DNA of 64,000 bases from Adiantum capillus-veneris (taxonomy: Eukaryota; Streptophyta; Polypodiopsida; Polypodiales; Pteridaceae): the NCBI GenBank assembly GCA_014529385.2, contig CM043944.1, positions 69,302,895 through 69,366,894 on the forward strand, in the 5' to 3' direction. The notes beneath the pieces are model-generated. The model was not told where the DNA came from. It did no database searches and saw only the letters and a program-made list of their open reading frames with translations. A program made the translations under genes and the position numbers. Of this stretch, positions 9,739 to 20,927 are shown in pieces (the stretch's first letter is position 1; every line of letters begins with the position of its first letter).

Positions 9739-11901
9739 ATGGAAAGCCAATGCCAAATGTCTGGGTATCCTCTTTTCTTTGGAGAGCCTGGAGAGGATGC
9801 AGAATTATTTTTAGCGAATTTCAAGATGTCTTGCCGTATCAAGAGGATAATAACTGATCAAGAACGTGTAGAAATGTTTGAGGTGGTCCTTAGGAAAGAT
9901 GCTAGCACTTGGTTTGACTCTTTGCCTGAGGAAGTTAAGGGGAATTACATAGAAGTTTTGAATCGTTTCAAGAAATAATTCTTTGATCCCCAAAACACTC
10001 AAAAATTATGGCAAGACATTGTTTCTCATAAGCAAAAAGACTTAGATGACTACTACTTGTACAAGCAAGAGTTTCTACGTCTTTGGGCTCTATGGATACG
10101 AAATGTTGCTAACCCTGGTGATGGTGCAGAATTTCTAAAGAAGGAGAGGTTCATAGCCAGACTCTTTCCTGACCTTAAGGTAAAAGTTGAGGCGGGTGCA
10201 CCTACTACTTTTGATGCAGCTGAAACTAGGGCTGCTGAGAAGTATAGGAAACTCAAGTGCTTAAGGGGAGAGGTTCCAATAGAAGGTCTTAGACCCAAAG
10301 GTAAGTCACAAGCATCAACATCTAAGGAGCTTCCTGAGGTAACGGCTGAAATGATTGAGAAGTTAAATGAATCTTTAAGCAGCCTGTCAATTCACCTTGC
10401 ACAAGCTGTAGGTCCAAAGGGACAAGCAAACAAGTCAGAAGAGAGAGAGCCACGAACTAGGAGAGTCTTGCAATATTGGAATTGCGGAGAGTCTGGACAT
10501 GGGATGTATAATTGTCCTTGGCCCCATGGAGAGCCAGGGAGACCTAACTTGAATTACCCAGTGATGAATGCAGGAGAAGGAGCTGGTCAACAACCAAGGC
10601 TTCTACAAAGGCCAAATGGACCAAGACCACCTCCACAAGGGGTAGAAGGAGTTCCACCTTTGCCAGATCCAAATGTGCATGTGGTAGAGGTGACAAACTC
10701 AAATGAGGTTGACATGGAAGCAAATGGCATTAAGCGTGGCCGAGGAAAAGGTAAAGAGAAAGAGGGTGTCCCATCACAGAGTGACCATGGACAAGGCAAG
10801 AAGGCAAAGGAGACCAAGGAAGCTAAGAGGACTCGACGTCGTATCAATCTCCAAGACTTCCCTCTTGGACATGGTATGGCTCCATACAACCTGTTGGAAG
10901 ACATGCGAGGTAAGGGTCCTGATATCTCATGGCCTCAGTTTCTTGCATTATGCCCACAAGTTAGGAGGGATTTAACAAAGGCAGTTAGCACTAGTAGAAA
11001 GGTAAAAGAGAGTTTTCCTGTTGTAAAAATTGCACATGCTGAACTGAACGAGGATATTACACCTGTGCTAGATTGTTACATAAAAGGAAGATTGGTTAGG
11101 AAAGGTCTAGTGGATGGGGGTGCACAAATTTGCATCATGACAGAAGGGCTCATACAAAGACTAGGCATGCACATCCATGAGACACCTGAAATCAAACTGA
11201 AAATGGCAAACAATAGCAAGGCTAGGTGCGTAGGCATTTGTAAAAATGTTTTTGTGGAGGCCTTTGGCATTAAGAAGGTAGTGGATTTTTATGTTATGTC
11301 GACCAAGGGAAGGGGTTATCCATTTATCCTAGGAAGACCATGGCTAATGAAAATGCGAGCTTTGCAGGATTGGGAGAGTGGGAAATTAATTTGTAGGAAT
11401 GACAATCATAAGAAGGTTGTCTTTGACATGAAGGAGCAACGCCAAGAGGAGCTCCATGAAGAATCATCTCAAAGTGAGACGGAAGAAGGTTGGACCGATA
11501 GCACTTCAGAAGAAGAAAGTAGCAGCAGCATTACTGAAGAGGAGTCTTCCATCGAAGTCATGGGGGTAAGGTTTAAGCCAAGCAACCAAGAGACCTCTTG
11601 TCGAGGTTTGGAAGAGGTAGGTTCCCAAGAGAACCAAAAGGTGGAAGATGAAGGAATGTTAGAAGGTATGTTTTCTACAACACTTACAAAGGATGAAAGA
11701 GAGGGGTTCAAATGTGTGCTAAGGAAATTTCCGAGGCTTTTTGCTAAAGACTACACCGATGTGCGTGGAGTAGATGTTGTTCAACACAAGATTGAGTTGA
11801 AGCCAGAGGCCACACCTAAGGCTCAAAAGCTACGAAGGCTAGGAGTCATTAAGGAGCAGGCTCTACTCAAGGAGGTAAGAAATCTTCTAGCAGCAGGTTT
11901 C
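9739..11901 (+). pseudogene. family A copy 1 gag-protease-RT start (5' part of gag-pol)
   Basis: One frame from MESQCQMSGYPLFF containing the Ty3-type gag core (MFEVVLRKDASTWFDSLP, EFLRLWALW), a zinc knuckle, an aspartic protease (LVDGGAQICIM, then YPFILGRPWL) and the linker into RT. A TAA at 9976-9978 replaces the Tyr codon TAC of copy 2. The first knuckle cysteine is Tyr here (YWNCGESGHGMYNC) but Cys in copy 2. The protease uses DGGA instead of the usual DTGA/DSGA. At 11902 element C is inserted within the codons for AGF-IYPVE; the gene resumes at 20928. An acidic Ser/Glu-rich linker follows the protease. Confidence 0.9.
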
Positions 11902-12478
11902 TGTTAACCCTCACGGCTCACGGACACCCCATCACCTACTACGGACGTGTATTATGTATTTGGTAGAGTCAGGTACCGGGCTTGTCGGACCAATAGGAAA
12001 AGGGTAAGAGTGATCGCCAATGAGAGGCGCACTCTAACTGGGACATTCAAGGGATTAGTTCGCTAAGCATGGGCGCCCAAGTGTGCATGGGGTGAGCTCA
12101 TATAAAAGCCAACTAAACCTAAAATTCACTCATTCTCTCATTTGTGCAATAGAAGAGTGCTCTTGCTCCATCTCCATCTTCTTCTTCTTCACCTCCTCGT
12201 GTGTGTGTGTGTGAGAGAGAGAGAGAGGGAGAGTGTGTGTGCGATCGAGCATTACGAAGGCACGACGACGGCGAAGCGGTTGAGCGCGGCACGACTGCAG
12301 CTTCTTCTTCATCGTGGCGAGGAATCCACCACGAAGGCGAGCGTAGAGCGGTGAGTGACACACCCTTTGTTTTCTTGAGCTTGCTAGTTTAGGCTTGTTG
12401 TGTGCTTGGAGCCGTTTGTGGCTCGCACACGGTGTATTGGCAAGTCCCTTGCTTCGACAGTGCGGCAAGGAGCGCACA
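11902..12478 (+). repeat. element C 5' LTR (577 bp)
   Basis: TGTTAACCC...GCGCACA. By eye it differs from the 3' LTR at about eight positions plus three extra GT units, so the insertion is young relative to everything else in the nest. TATA box TATAAAAG at 12101-12108. A GT/GA microsatellite lies near 12200-12240. Confidence 0.95.
12101..12108 (+). promoter_or_regulatory. TATA box of element C 5' LTR
   Basis: TATAAAAG in the LTR, conserved in the 3' LTR at 20544-20551. Confidence 0.6.
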
Positions 12479-12482
12479 TTTT

Positions 12483-12500
12483 TGGCGCCGTTGCCGGGGA
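12483..12500 (+). promoter_or_regulatory. element C primer-binding site (tRNA-Asp type)
   Basis: TGGCGCCGTTGCCGGGGA, the PBS well known from Athila-like plant Gypsy elements, complementary to the 3' end of tRNA-Asp; four bases after the LTR end. Confidence 0.85.
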
Positions 12501-13543
12501 TATGCCCTACACTAAGCTCGGTTAGCACTTTACGCTTCCTTGTCGTGCAATTTCTATCATAGGAAAGGCAGGGAAGGAGTGTGTGGAGAATTCTGTTTTT
12601 TGCGTTTTCTGCATTTGCTGTCAAGTTTCAATTTCTGCTATTGTCTACGTTTTTTCAATTTCTACAATTTCTGCATTTTCAAATTCGGCGTTTTCAATTT
12701 CTGCGATTTTCTGCATTTCTGCGTTTTTTCAATTTTCTGCATTTTCTGCATTTTCAAGTTCGGCGTTTTCAACTTCCGCAATTTTCTGCATTTCTGCGTT
12801 TTTTCAATTGTCTGCATTTCTGCATTTTCAATTTCTGCGTTTTCAATTTCTGTATTTTCTACATCAAAAAAAAAAAAAAAAAGCTTTTTTTGGGGAAAAA
12901 AAAGAAAAAAAAAATTCTGAAATTTTTTTTTTTATTAAAACAAAAAAAAAATCGAAAAATAAAAACGCGAGCGAGCGGGCGGCTAAATTTTTCGAAAATA
13001 AAAAACGTGACTCTTAAAACGGACGGGCTGGTTTGTATAAAACGTAGATCGGAATCGGGATCATTTTTCGAAAATAAAAAACGGACGGGCTGGTTTGTAT
13101 AAAAGGTAGATCGGGATCGGGATCATTTTCCCAAGCCCAAGCCCAAGCCCAAGCCCAGGCCTCAGTCCTCAGTTTTATGATATATACTAAACTCACTCTT
13201 ATATATATACCCTACTCCCTCAAGAGAGAATGAGAGCATGTGGGACAAGTCCTCCACTCTCCTCCTTTCTCTTCCCACTTGCACCCTTAGACTTTCTAGT
13301 TTGGGCTTAGTTTCCTACTGGAAATTGACAGTTTTAGGGATTCCGAAGGCATAGAGTGACCAAACGGAGGGCTGTAAAGCACGGCACGACCCTCTGACCG
13401 ATACGCTCGATTCGAGCTATCACACGGCCCATTCCACGACACGCTCTAAAAAATCTAGCAAAAAAACAAACAAAAAACACGCTAAAAACTAGTCACAAGG
13501 CCTCCTAGAGCAGCTTTTTGACACCTTAGGGTATCAAAAGCAC
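12501..13543 (+). repeat. element C leader with TTTCTGCATTTTC-type array and CCCAAG minisatellite
   Basis: About 1 kb of untranslated leader. 12590-12865 is an imperfect array of TTTCAATTTCTGCATTT-like words, followed by A- and T-runs. 13020-13125 contains two copies of a roughly 60-bp unit (ACGGACGGGCTGGTTTGTAT, then GATCGGGATC). 13128-13158 is a 6-bp minisatellite of CCCAAG. Frames through the array give repetitive Phe/Ser-rich peptides that I do not regard as genes. Confidence 0.7.
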
Positions 13544-15460
13544 ATGCACTTACGCTCTGGGCGGGTGCTAGAACACGAGCATATTGAGGGTGCCTCTGTT
13601 CATACGGACACCCATTACCCATCCACGATAAGCTCTAGACCCTCAGCGGGGACACAAGGTAGCACCACCCAAGACCCTAAAATAGCCGCTAGTGATTCCT
13701 CCTCCGACTCAGAAATCATGGAAGCATACCCTACCCAAAACACTGAGAGAGAAGGCCATGCACCTCCCGAAGCTCCACATCCTAGTACTAGTATGTTTAG
13801 CCGTTTCATGGAAACATTAGGTAGAGCTACTCGCTCGGAACCTGATGCAAATGAAGCACACGAAGGGGGTGGGGAAGTGGACTCTCCTTTCACATCGCAC
13901 GTGGACCCCACACCCCCAAAGAGTGTCCATGTGGATATCCTACCAACTTCTTACCAAGAAGGCCCTGTTGAGCTGCCTCCTTCAGAAGTTCCCTCTAGAG
14001 TACCGTTGGTGACAAGTAAAACCACGGGGAGCCACATTGCTTCTACCTCACAAGAAACCGTTAACACGTCGACTCTAGAAGGATTGTTCATTAATGATCA
14101 TTGGACATACGACCTCCACACTGAGGTGTTGACGGATCTACACTCTGGCCACGCCTACCATGTAGGATGGATAGAGATTGTACAATCCACCTCTAGTGCC
14201 ACGAGCATCGAAGATCAACAGAAAATGATCTGTAATGTTATCCATGGAATTATTCAATTAGAAAGGCAAAACCGAGGGGTAAATATACTCTCAACTGGCC
14301 CCATGAGATTTCTAGATACGAGCAAGGCTCAACAGCCTACTCTATCACAAATGGAGACTCCTCTAATAAGCCCCATGGACCCATCTTACGTCATTTCACC
14401 TGGGGTCTCTATGCAATCTGAGCCTCCGAGCGAAAACTTTAGCTTCCCTAACTTGGCTCAACCCTCTATCAAGGAAAACACAGTGCTCACTCCAGGGATA
14501 AGCCTGACAGAGAATGTACCGATGACATCTACGGTTAGCGCACTGCCACTACCTAGTGTCGTAGTACCTAATATGGGGCCTCGACCATATGTGCCTCTAG
14601 CCCCTTATGCACACATGGCCCCCACACCTCCAATTGTACCACTTGCTTATGCTCCTCGAGTGCCGCTCCCTAGCCCTTATCCGAGTGGACCTATGCCCGG
14701 TTATGTTCCATATCCTCCATCATCCACGCATATGCCAAGACCGGCACCCGTCCCTCTCCCACATATGATTCCAAGAGTACCTCCACCGGCCCTGCCTCCT
14801 CACATAGGTGACTTGGCAGCGTTTTCTCAAACCATAGGTCGATCTATCGCGGAAAATATGCGTCATGCATCTGATAGAGATCCTAGAAGTAAGGCAGTAC
14901 AAATTGCCAAACTCACGCAAAAATTCAATGGGGACGAAGATGCTAGAAAACACATTGAAGTGTTTGAACAAGTATGTGATTCCTTAGGGGAATGCAACGA
15001 ACTACATAAGTGCAATGCCTTAAGCTTGACATTAAGTGGGAAGGCTGGAGATTGGTATAGAACCCTAAGGGTGGACGAGAAAACAATCTACCCTACCCTT
15101 CGAAGGTTGTTTCTAAAGGAGTACATACGAGAAGGTGTGCTTTGGGGTGTAGCATCTCAGCTACAGAAGGCCGAACGTAAGGAAGGAGAGTCAGTAAGGG
15201 ACTTCATTAGTCGTCTAAAGCACTTAAACTCTCGCTGCCCTGTAAATGAGCGCTTCAACAATAACCAACTGCTTGATCGATTCATTCGAGGGTTGAGGAA
15301 TGAAGGAATCTATAATGGACTAGTGATTAGAGGTATCACAACCTGGGAAGATGTCACTGCCAATGCAATCCAATTAGAGGACAACTTGATGATAGCAGGC
15401 ATGAGGGTGTCTACTGACACGAGATCCACTAGCTCAAAGCCATTGAGTATGAACCCATGA
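13544..15460 (+). CDS. element C gag (638 aa)
   Basis: Intact frame from MHLRSGRVLEHEH. The N-terminal half is acidic and Ser/Thr/Pro-rich; residues ~330-430 are strongly proline-rich (PYVPLAPYAHMAPTPP and similar); residues ~465-625 form the Retrotrans_gag core (HIEVFEQVCDSLGE, LSGKAGDWYRTL, ESVRDFISRLKHLN, LLDRFIRGL). It should build the particle around element RNA. The stop overlaps the next start as ATGA (15457-15460), so the downstream ORF sits in the -1 frame and is most simply reached by termination-reinitiation; no obvious slippery heptamer was seen. The zinc knuckles are in the next ORF. Confidence 0.9.
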   Translation: MHLRSGRVLEHEHIEGASVHTDTHYPSTISSRPSAGTQGSTTQDPKIAASDSSSDSEIMEAYPTQNTEREGHAPPEAPHPSTSMFSRFMETLGRATRSEPDANEAHEGGGEVDSPFTSHVDPTPPKSVHVDILPTSYQEGPVELPPSEVPSRVPLVTSKTTGSHIASTSQETVNTSTLEGLFINDHWTYDLHTEVLTDLHSGHAYHVGWIEIVQSTSSATSIEDQQKMICNVIHGIIQLERQNRGVNILSTGPMRFLDTSKAQQPTLSQMETPLISPMDPSYVISPGVSMQSEPPSENFSFPNLAQPSIKENTVLTPGISLTENVPMTSTVSALPLPSVVVPNMGPRPYVPLAPYAHMAPTPPIVPLAYAPRVPLPSPYPSGPMPGYVPYPPSSTHMPRPAPVPLPHMIPRVPPPALPPHIGDLAAFSQTIGRSIAENMRHASDRDPRSKAVQIAKLTQKFNGDEDARKHIEVFEQVCDSLGECNELHKCNALSLTLSGKAGDWYRTLRVDEKTIYPTLRRLFLKEYIREGVLWGVASQLQKAERKEGESVRDFISRLKHLNSRCPVNERFNNNQLLDRFIRGLRNEGIYNGLVIRGITTWEDVTANAIQLEDNLMIAGMRVSTDTRSTSSKPLSMNP

Positions 15461-18400
15461 CTGCAAAGCCCATTGCCAATGAGCCAAAGGTATTTGAGAC
15501 ATTCTTGACAGACCTCACCAAGGCAATCCAAGAGTCTCTTAAGGATAATCGACCCCCTCAAAATAGTCACATGTATCCAAGAAGGGAGCAACAATGGTGT
15601 TCCATTTGCTTAGGTCCACATAGCACTAGTGAGTGCCCTACGTTTAGAGTAAAATTTAATGGAACTTGCAACGCATGTGGTAGGTATGGTCACCAAGCTA
15701 AGGATTGTTTAATGATCAAACGTATGATGGCAAATAGACCACCTGTAGCCTAGACGGATGCGCCTCGAGCTCCTGTATTGATGCCTACTCCACCTGTTGA
15801 GCAACTACCGCAACACATGGTCCCTAGACCTCAAAATGTTGTACAAGCTACACCGCTACCACCTCCTGTGCTAGGACCGCAGCCCCCGCATCCAAGAGTC
15901 GTCCCTATGAACCAAGTGGGTTGTGAGCCATCAAATGCTTATGCAGATGGCTGTGAGGAGGAAATAGACACTAGTATTGCCTACGGACTTGATACATTGG
16001 AAGAATGTCCTATATACTACATGGAAGATTGTTGGGGACAAGTCAAGCCGGTTTATCAAGCTGCTGCTCTCGCATCCAGAGGTCAAAATATCAACACCCA
16101 GGCTAGGAGGCCACCTCTTCAATGCTACGAGTGTGGTGGACCACATCGAGTAGTGGAGTGCCCTATTAGGCTGCAAAAGAATGCTGCACAGATGCAAATG
16201 AATCAAGGGAGCACGTCTGCAATGCCAATACTCACATGTAATCGTTGTGGCATAGATCACTTGATTGCCCAATGCCCCTATAACCCAAATGCGCCTAAAA
16301 TTACACCCCTAAATTTGGTCGAAATTGCTAGTGTGGCGTCGCCAATACCACCCGTCACACCCGCTTATGCGATTACACGGTCCATGCTCCAAGGGCCAGG
16401 CCATATCCTCGGAGAGAGAGATACCGCGTCAGTTATCCAAGCAAAGAAAAAGAAGACACGAAGGAAGAAGTCGCAGAATACGGAAAATTCAAAGCCAAGT
16501 TCCAAAACAAACATAGGAACAGGAGATGACCCCGTGTATATGAATGACCTCGAGGATGATTCAGATTCAGTCGAGACAATGGAGACTAGAACCAATACCA
16601 CAAAGGGAAAGACCGACAAAGAAAACCGTAACATGGAACCAAATGAAAACCGAATAAGAGAAAACCATAAGGAGCCTCTGAAAACACCACAAGTGTTTCC
16701 AAATCCAATCCAAGACCCCCAAGATAAACCGCAGGGGCAAAAAGGGAAGAATCGTAAAAAGAAGATTGGGACGTACCCAAACCCAGTAGACGAGATTGAG
16801 CAAGTGAAACATCTAAGAGGTTTAGTGGAGGAGAATCAAAGGAAACTAGAACCAGAACCCATGCATGTCAAAATTCATGACACAGTGCTTCCCACGCAAG
16901 TTCATCCACCCCACATGAACCCTAGACCGTTAGCCATATCTAGTATCATCCAAGAAGGGAGTGAGGACGGGACATCAGAAAGTGAGCATACACCTTTCTT
17001 GTTGGAAAGGATGTTTAACGAAGGAATACCTGATCCCATTGAGGAATATGAGATTCCATCCTCACCACTTCTTAGTCAAGGACCTACACCCTGCAAAACG
17101 CCAATGAATGTTGCCAAACTAGTGGACTTCATGTCTTCTGAGGTCCGAACCACGATCATAGCAAAGCTGTATGGAGATCCTGAGTTATTCCTTGCACTTC
17201 GAGCATTCCTTAACGGAGAGCTACGAACGGGATTACCGCAGTTTGCGCAACCAAATAGGCCTGACTCGATTATGATTGATGAGGAAAATCATGTGCAATC
17301 ACTTGACTTAGATGGACACGAGTCTGTGATTGAGGTACCCATTAACGAATTAGGGCAGTATTTTGAAGGCGACGAGTCTAATGCGACCCTACCTATCACT
17401 ACCAAGGGATTAACTATAAAGGGAATTCTTGATGGTGGTGCGGGAGTTAGCATCGTTACAAAAGATTGTTGGGAATCCATGGGAAAACCCCGCCTCAGTG
17501 TTACTAAGTTTGTGGTAAAGATGGCAAATGGTACCATAGCCAAACCTATGGGGATGCTCAAGGATCTTAAGATCAAAGTTCTAGGACACAAGGTACGACA
17601 TACGTTCATTGTAATGGATTTCTCTAAACACCTTATGTCATATGAAATGATTTTAGGACGACCATTCATGAGGGAAGCACAAATGGTTCACGATTGGTCT
17701 AAAAATCATGTCTATTTGCAATTCCAAGACTCTGTCCTTAGAGTGGATTTGGTGATTGGTAAGGTACACCCCTTAGGGAGTAAAACCATTATTGATCATC
17801 GCTCCGACACCACAGTTCACTCGGCCCCACTACAATATTGTTACACTTGTAAGAAGGATACAGACATTGGCCAAGATTCTCCTTATATGGATGTGTTACC
17901 GGGTATGACGGAATCAGACAATGTGGATTGGGTCCACCTAGCATCAACCATAGACACTTGGGGTAATAGGGGGACGACCTGGGCAACACCTGAGGGGGAT
18001 GAAATGCCTATACCCTTAAATATGCTACAAGCAATGCATATCGCTTCTGACAAGACTCATCCTAAGGTAACGAAGAAAACATACAAGTGGGTCCCTAAAG
18101 CTTCTTTAGTGACCATAGCTAGTGCTAAAAAACAGAAGCCTTGTAAGAAACGTACCACTTGCTCCAAGAAAAGTAAGAAAATGTTGCGATGGATCCCTAA
18201 ACGACTATTGGAAGCCCAAGGCTACTATCAAGGAAATGATCAAATCTGGGTGCCAAAACGTAGATTGTGCTCTTACCTATCACCTGACCCAAGTGAGCCC
18301 AATCCCGTAGCTCCAAAACGAATCAATGATCGTGGAAAGGAAAAAATCACAGAATGCTACACACCCGCTCCCGAGCTAGTTTGGGTACCAAAGAAAGAAC

Positions 18401-18720
18401 GATTTGTTCCACCTAGCTCAGGAAGGGGGGAGTCCCATGAAGATTCTAGCTCCTCATGTAATACATCCATAGAGGTAAAAGCTTCTACACAACCATCTAT
18501 AGTAGTGGACCTCCATGAAGCTACAAAAGAATCCACACCTCCCAGTGTTCAAGAATCACCTGATGAACCACTTCAAGTTCGATCCTGGGAGAGTACCTTA
18601 CCACCCTTGCAACTTGACGAGGCACCTAGGGTAATAGAAAACTACTGGCAAAAATCCTCACCTATTACCAACTGGAACAATTGGTTTCAAAGGGTGACAA
18701 GCTCATTTCAAACGGTATGA
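15457..18720 (+). pseudogene. element C nucleocapsid-protease ORF, one internal TAG
   Basis: A single frame starting in the ATGA overlap with gag, interrupted only by TAG at 15751-15753 and continuing (ATG at 15778) for 980 codons. Two zinc knuckles precede the TAG (CSICLGPHSTSEC, CNACGRYGHQAKDC) and two follow it (CYECGGPHRVVEC, CNRCGIDHLIAQC at residues ~115 and ~154 of the second part). A basic, charged linker leads to an aspartic protease (ILDGGAGVSIV about residue 548, MILGRPF about 625). The C-terminus has four spaced W-V/I-P-K motifs (residues ~769, 803, 822, 867) and ends without any RT, RNase H or integrase. If the TAG is a recent mutation the ORF was intact until lately; suppression is possible but the context is not a classic readthrough signal. 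Confidence 0.85.
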
Positions 18721-20344
18721 TCTACCCAAGGAAGGGGGGAGTGTTTGCTGACAGTCCTCATTCATTTGTTTCCCTCTCAACCTTTTTCCCTGACCTCTTA
18801 ATCTCCGATCTTAGGGAATGTACATATAAAGCTTTATACTCACAAAAAAATTAAAAAAAAAATAGCAAGAGCAATTAGCAAACGAGTATGCACATTAAAA
18901 GTCAAAACATTGACTCATACCTACACATGTCACATCTGGTACAGTGAAACAGAAACCTATGCCATAAAACACCTTCGATCCTCATCACTTGAGTAATGGA
19001 GGGTAGGTAAGATTAGTACGATAGGAGTGTTTCTGTTTTAGAGTTGAGAGATTAGCAAAGTTCTCTTTTCCCACTGATGTGCCTCCTAGAGGTATTGTTT
19101 GTGTTTCATAGTGTGTACAGGAACGTGTTGCTGTGGTTAGGATTTGGACCTTCATGGAACCTTCAGATCAAGCGCGACCATCAACACAAACAGGTGTTTC
19201 TTGTCCATTAGCATTGCCGTTATCTTTTTGCATCCATATTTGTCTGCTTTGATTGTGATTGGTAGCATAATATTCAGCGCATTGGCTTAGTATCAAACAT
19301 TTAATTCAATGTAGTGTTTTGTCATAGTCACTTGTCTAGGTTTAAAAATCAAGCAGTCCGACTAAGCTAGTTTGACCAAGCTAGGTATTAGAAATCTTCT
19401 CTTAATACCATGGGGAATTCCTTCCTAATAATCAATGGTTACTTAGGTTCTTAATCCGATTTAGGCAGCATTGTATGAAATGTACTAGGGCTTTCTAGTG
19501 GGCTTAACCCTAGTGACCTTTAGCTTAAGTATTATAAAGGGAGTTTACTAATGTGATGAGCCTGGGGAGGGTAACAGTGTTATATGACCCCCCAAAGTTA
19601 CAAAATTAAAATGTTGAAAATGAACAAACAAAAAATCAAAGTGCCACAATGTAAAATCTTACACTGGAAGAGAAATCTCAGCTTGAATTGGTACTTCACT
19701 CACATGTATCGCCTATGGTACTAGAGCCCTAGAGGTTCCCAGTGTGGGCGCTTTTCCTTGAAAAGCAAAAAACCCAAGGCATACAAAATAAGCACACACA
19801 TCAAATTGAATCAATGTGAAAAGACTTTGGGGAGTCAAAGAAAAAGTAATCAGTCAGGCGATGATTTCATGAGAAATTCCTTTTATGGTAGCTTAACTAC
19901 AAGGTCTTCTAGATATAGCCTCTAGTCAGCCCTCGAACATGAATACTTGGCTCTCGCGATTAAACAACTTAATTGACCACAGAAAATTACGAAGCTTACC
20001 CATGGTATTAATATTCGATCTCTAGTGCCTTTCGACCGTCAAATTAGCGACCCCAGACTTGTTTAATTTTTTACCTTTACATCTGTTTATGCATTTGATT
20101 ACATTGCAATTTAATGTTCATTGCTGACAAATTGTTTGAAATTCTTTTACCAATCAATTTGTCTACCTAAAACTGCATATGCTTTTTAATCACTTATGAG
20201 AATGCAATTATTGTGCCAATGTTGTTTGATTTTGCAGTGACTGAAGGAGGCTAAGGACATTCATCTCAAATGCTCTTCCACCTCGACGAACGAGCTTCAA
20301 CTCAATAGCTTCTGAGGACGGAATCTACATCAAGAAGGGGGGCA
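18721..20344 (+). other. element C 3' non-coding region with two PPT-like tracts
   Basis: 1.6 kb without a credible ORF. A purine tract GGAAGGGGGGAGT (about 18731-18743) lies just after the stop and echoes one inside the ORF (about 18421-18433). The functional PPT (AAGAAGGGGGG, 20331-20341) sits three bases before the 3' LTR. No trace of degraded polymerase sequence was recognised in any frame. Confidence 0.7.
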
Positions 20345-20641
20345 TGTTAACCCTCATGGCTCACGGACACCCCATCACCTACTACGGACGTGTATTATGT
20401 ATTTGGTAGAGTCAGGTACCGGGCTTGTCGGACCAATAGGAAAAGGGTAAGAGTGATCGCCAATGAGAGGCGCACTCTAACTGGGACATTCAAGGGATTA
20501 GTTCGCTAAGCATGGGCGCCCAAGTGTGAATGGGGTGAGCTCATATAAAAGCCAACTAAACCTAAAATTCACTCATTCTCTCATTTGTGCAATAGAAGAG
20601 TGCTCTTGCGCCATCTCCATCTTCTTCTTCTTCACCTCCTC

Positions 20642-20676
<35 letters not shown>

Positions 20677-20927
20677 GGAGAGTGTGTGTGCAATCAAGCA
20701 TTACGAAGGCACGACGGCGGCGAAGCGGTTGAGCGCGGCACGACTGCAGCTTCTTCTTCATCGCGGCGAGGAATCCACCACGAAGGCGAGCGTAGAGCGG
20801 TGAGTGACACACCCTTTGTTTTCTTGAGCTTGCTAGTTTAGGCTTGTTGTGTGCTTGGAGCCGTTTGTGGCTCGCACACGGTGTATTGGCAAGTCCCTCG
20901 CTTCGACAGTGCGGCAAGGAGCGCACA
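20345..20927 (+). repeat. element C 3' LTR (583 bp)
   Basis: TGTTAACCC...GCGCACA, followed directly by the target-site duplication GTTTC. Differs from the 5' LTR mainly by a longer GT tract. Confidence 0.95.

Larger units (their letters stand above)
11902..20927 (+). mobile_element. element C: complete LTR retrotransposon with gag and protease only
   Basis: Bounded by LTRs of 577 and 583 bp, with a perfect 5-bp target-site duplication GTTTC (11897-11901 and 20928-20932); the uninterrupted site is visible in copy 2 of family A around 29565. PBS for tRNA-Asp type at 12483-12500 and PPT at 20331-20342. Two ORFs encode gag with four zinc knuckles and an aspartic protease; there is no reverse transcriptase, RNase H or integrase anywhere in its 9026 bp. 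The PBS type is that of the Athila/Tat side of Ty3/Gypsy. Mobilisation would need polymerase in trans from another element (inference). Confidence 0.92.

Noticed and set aside
12581-13102. Phe-rich ORFs of up to 173 aa in the element C leader
   Set aside because: They translate the TTTCTGCATTTTC array in three frames and have no protein features.
18421-18743. Internal PPT-like tracts in element C as LTR boundaries
   Set aside because: No LTR follows; the real PPT is at 20331-20341.
20573-20926. ORFs in element C LTRs, both strands (also 12130-12624)
   Set aside because: Present in both LTRs, open on both strands, driven by microsatellite and repeat sequence.
20849-20927. N-terminal extension of the 20849-23422 frame
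   Set aside because: The first ~26 codons are LTR sequence of element C; the real gene is the family A pol starting at 20928.
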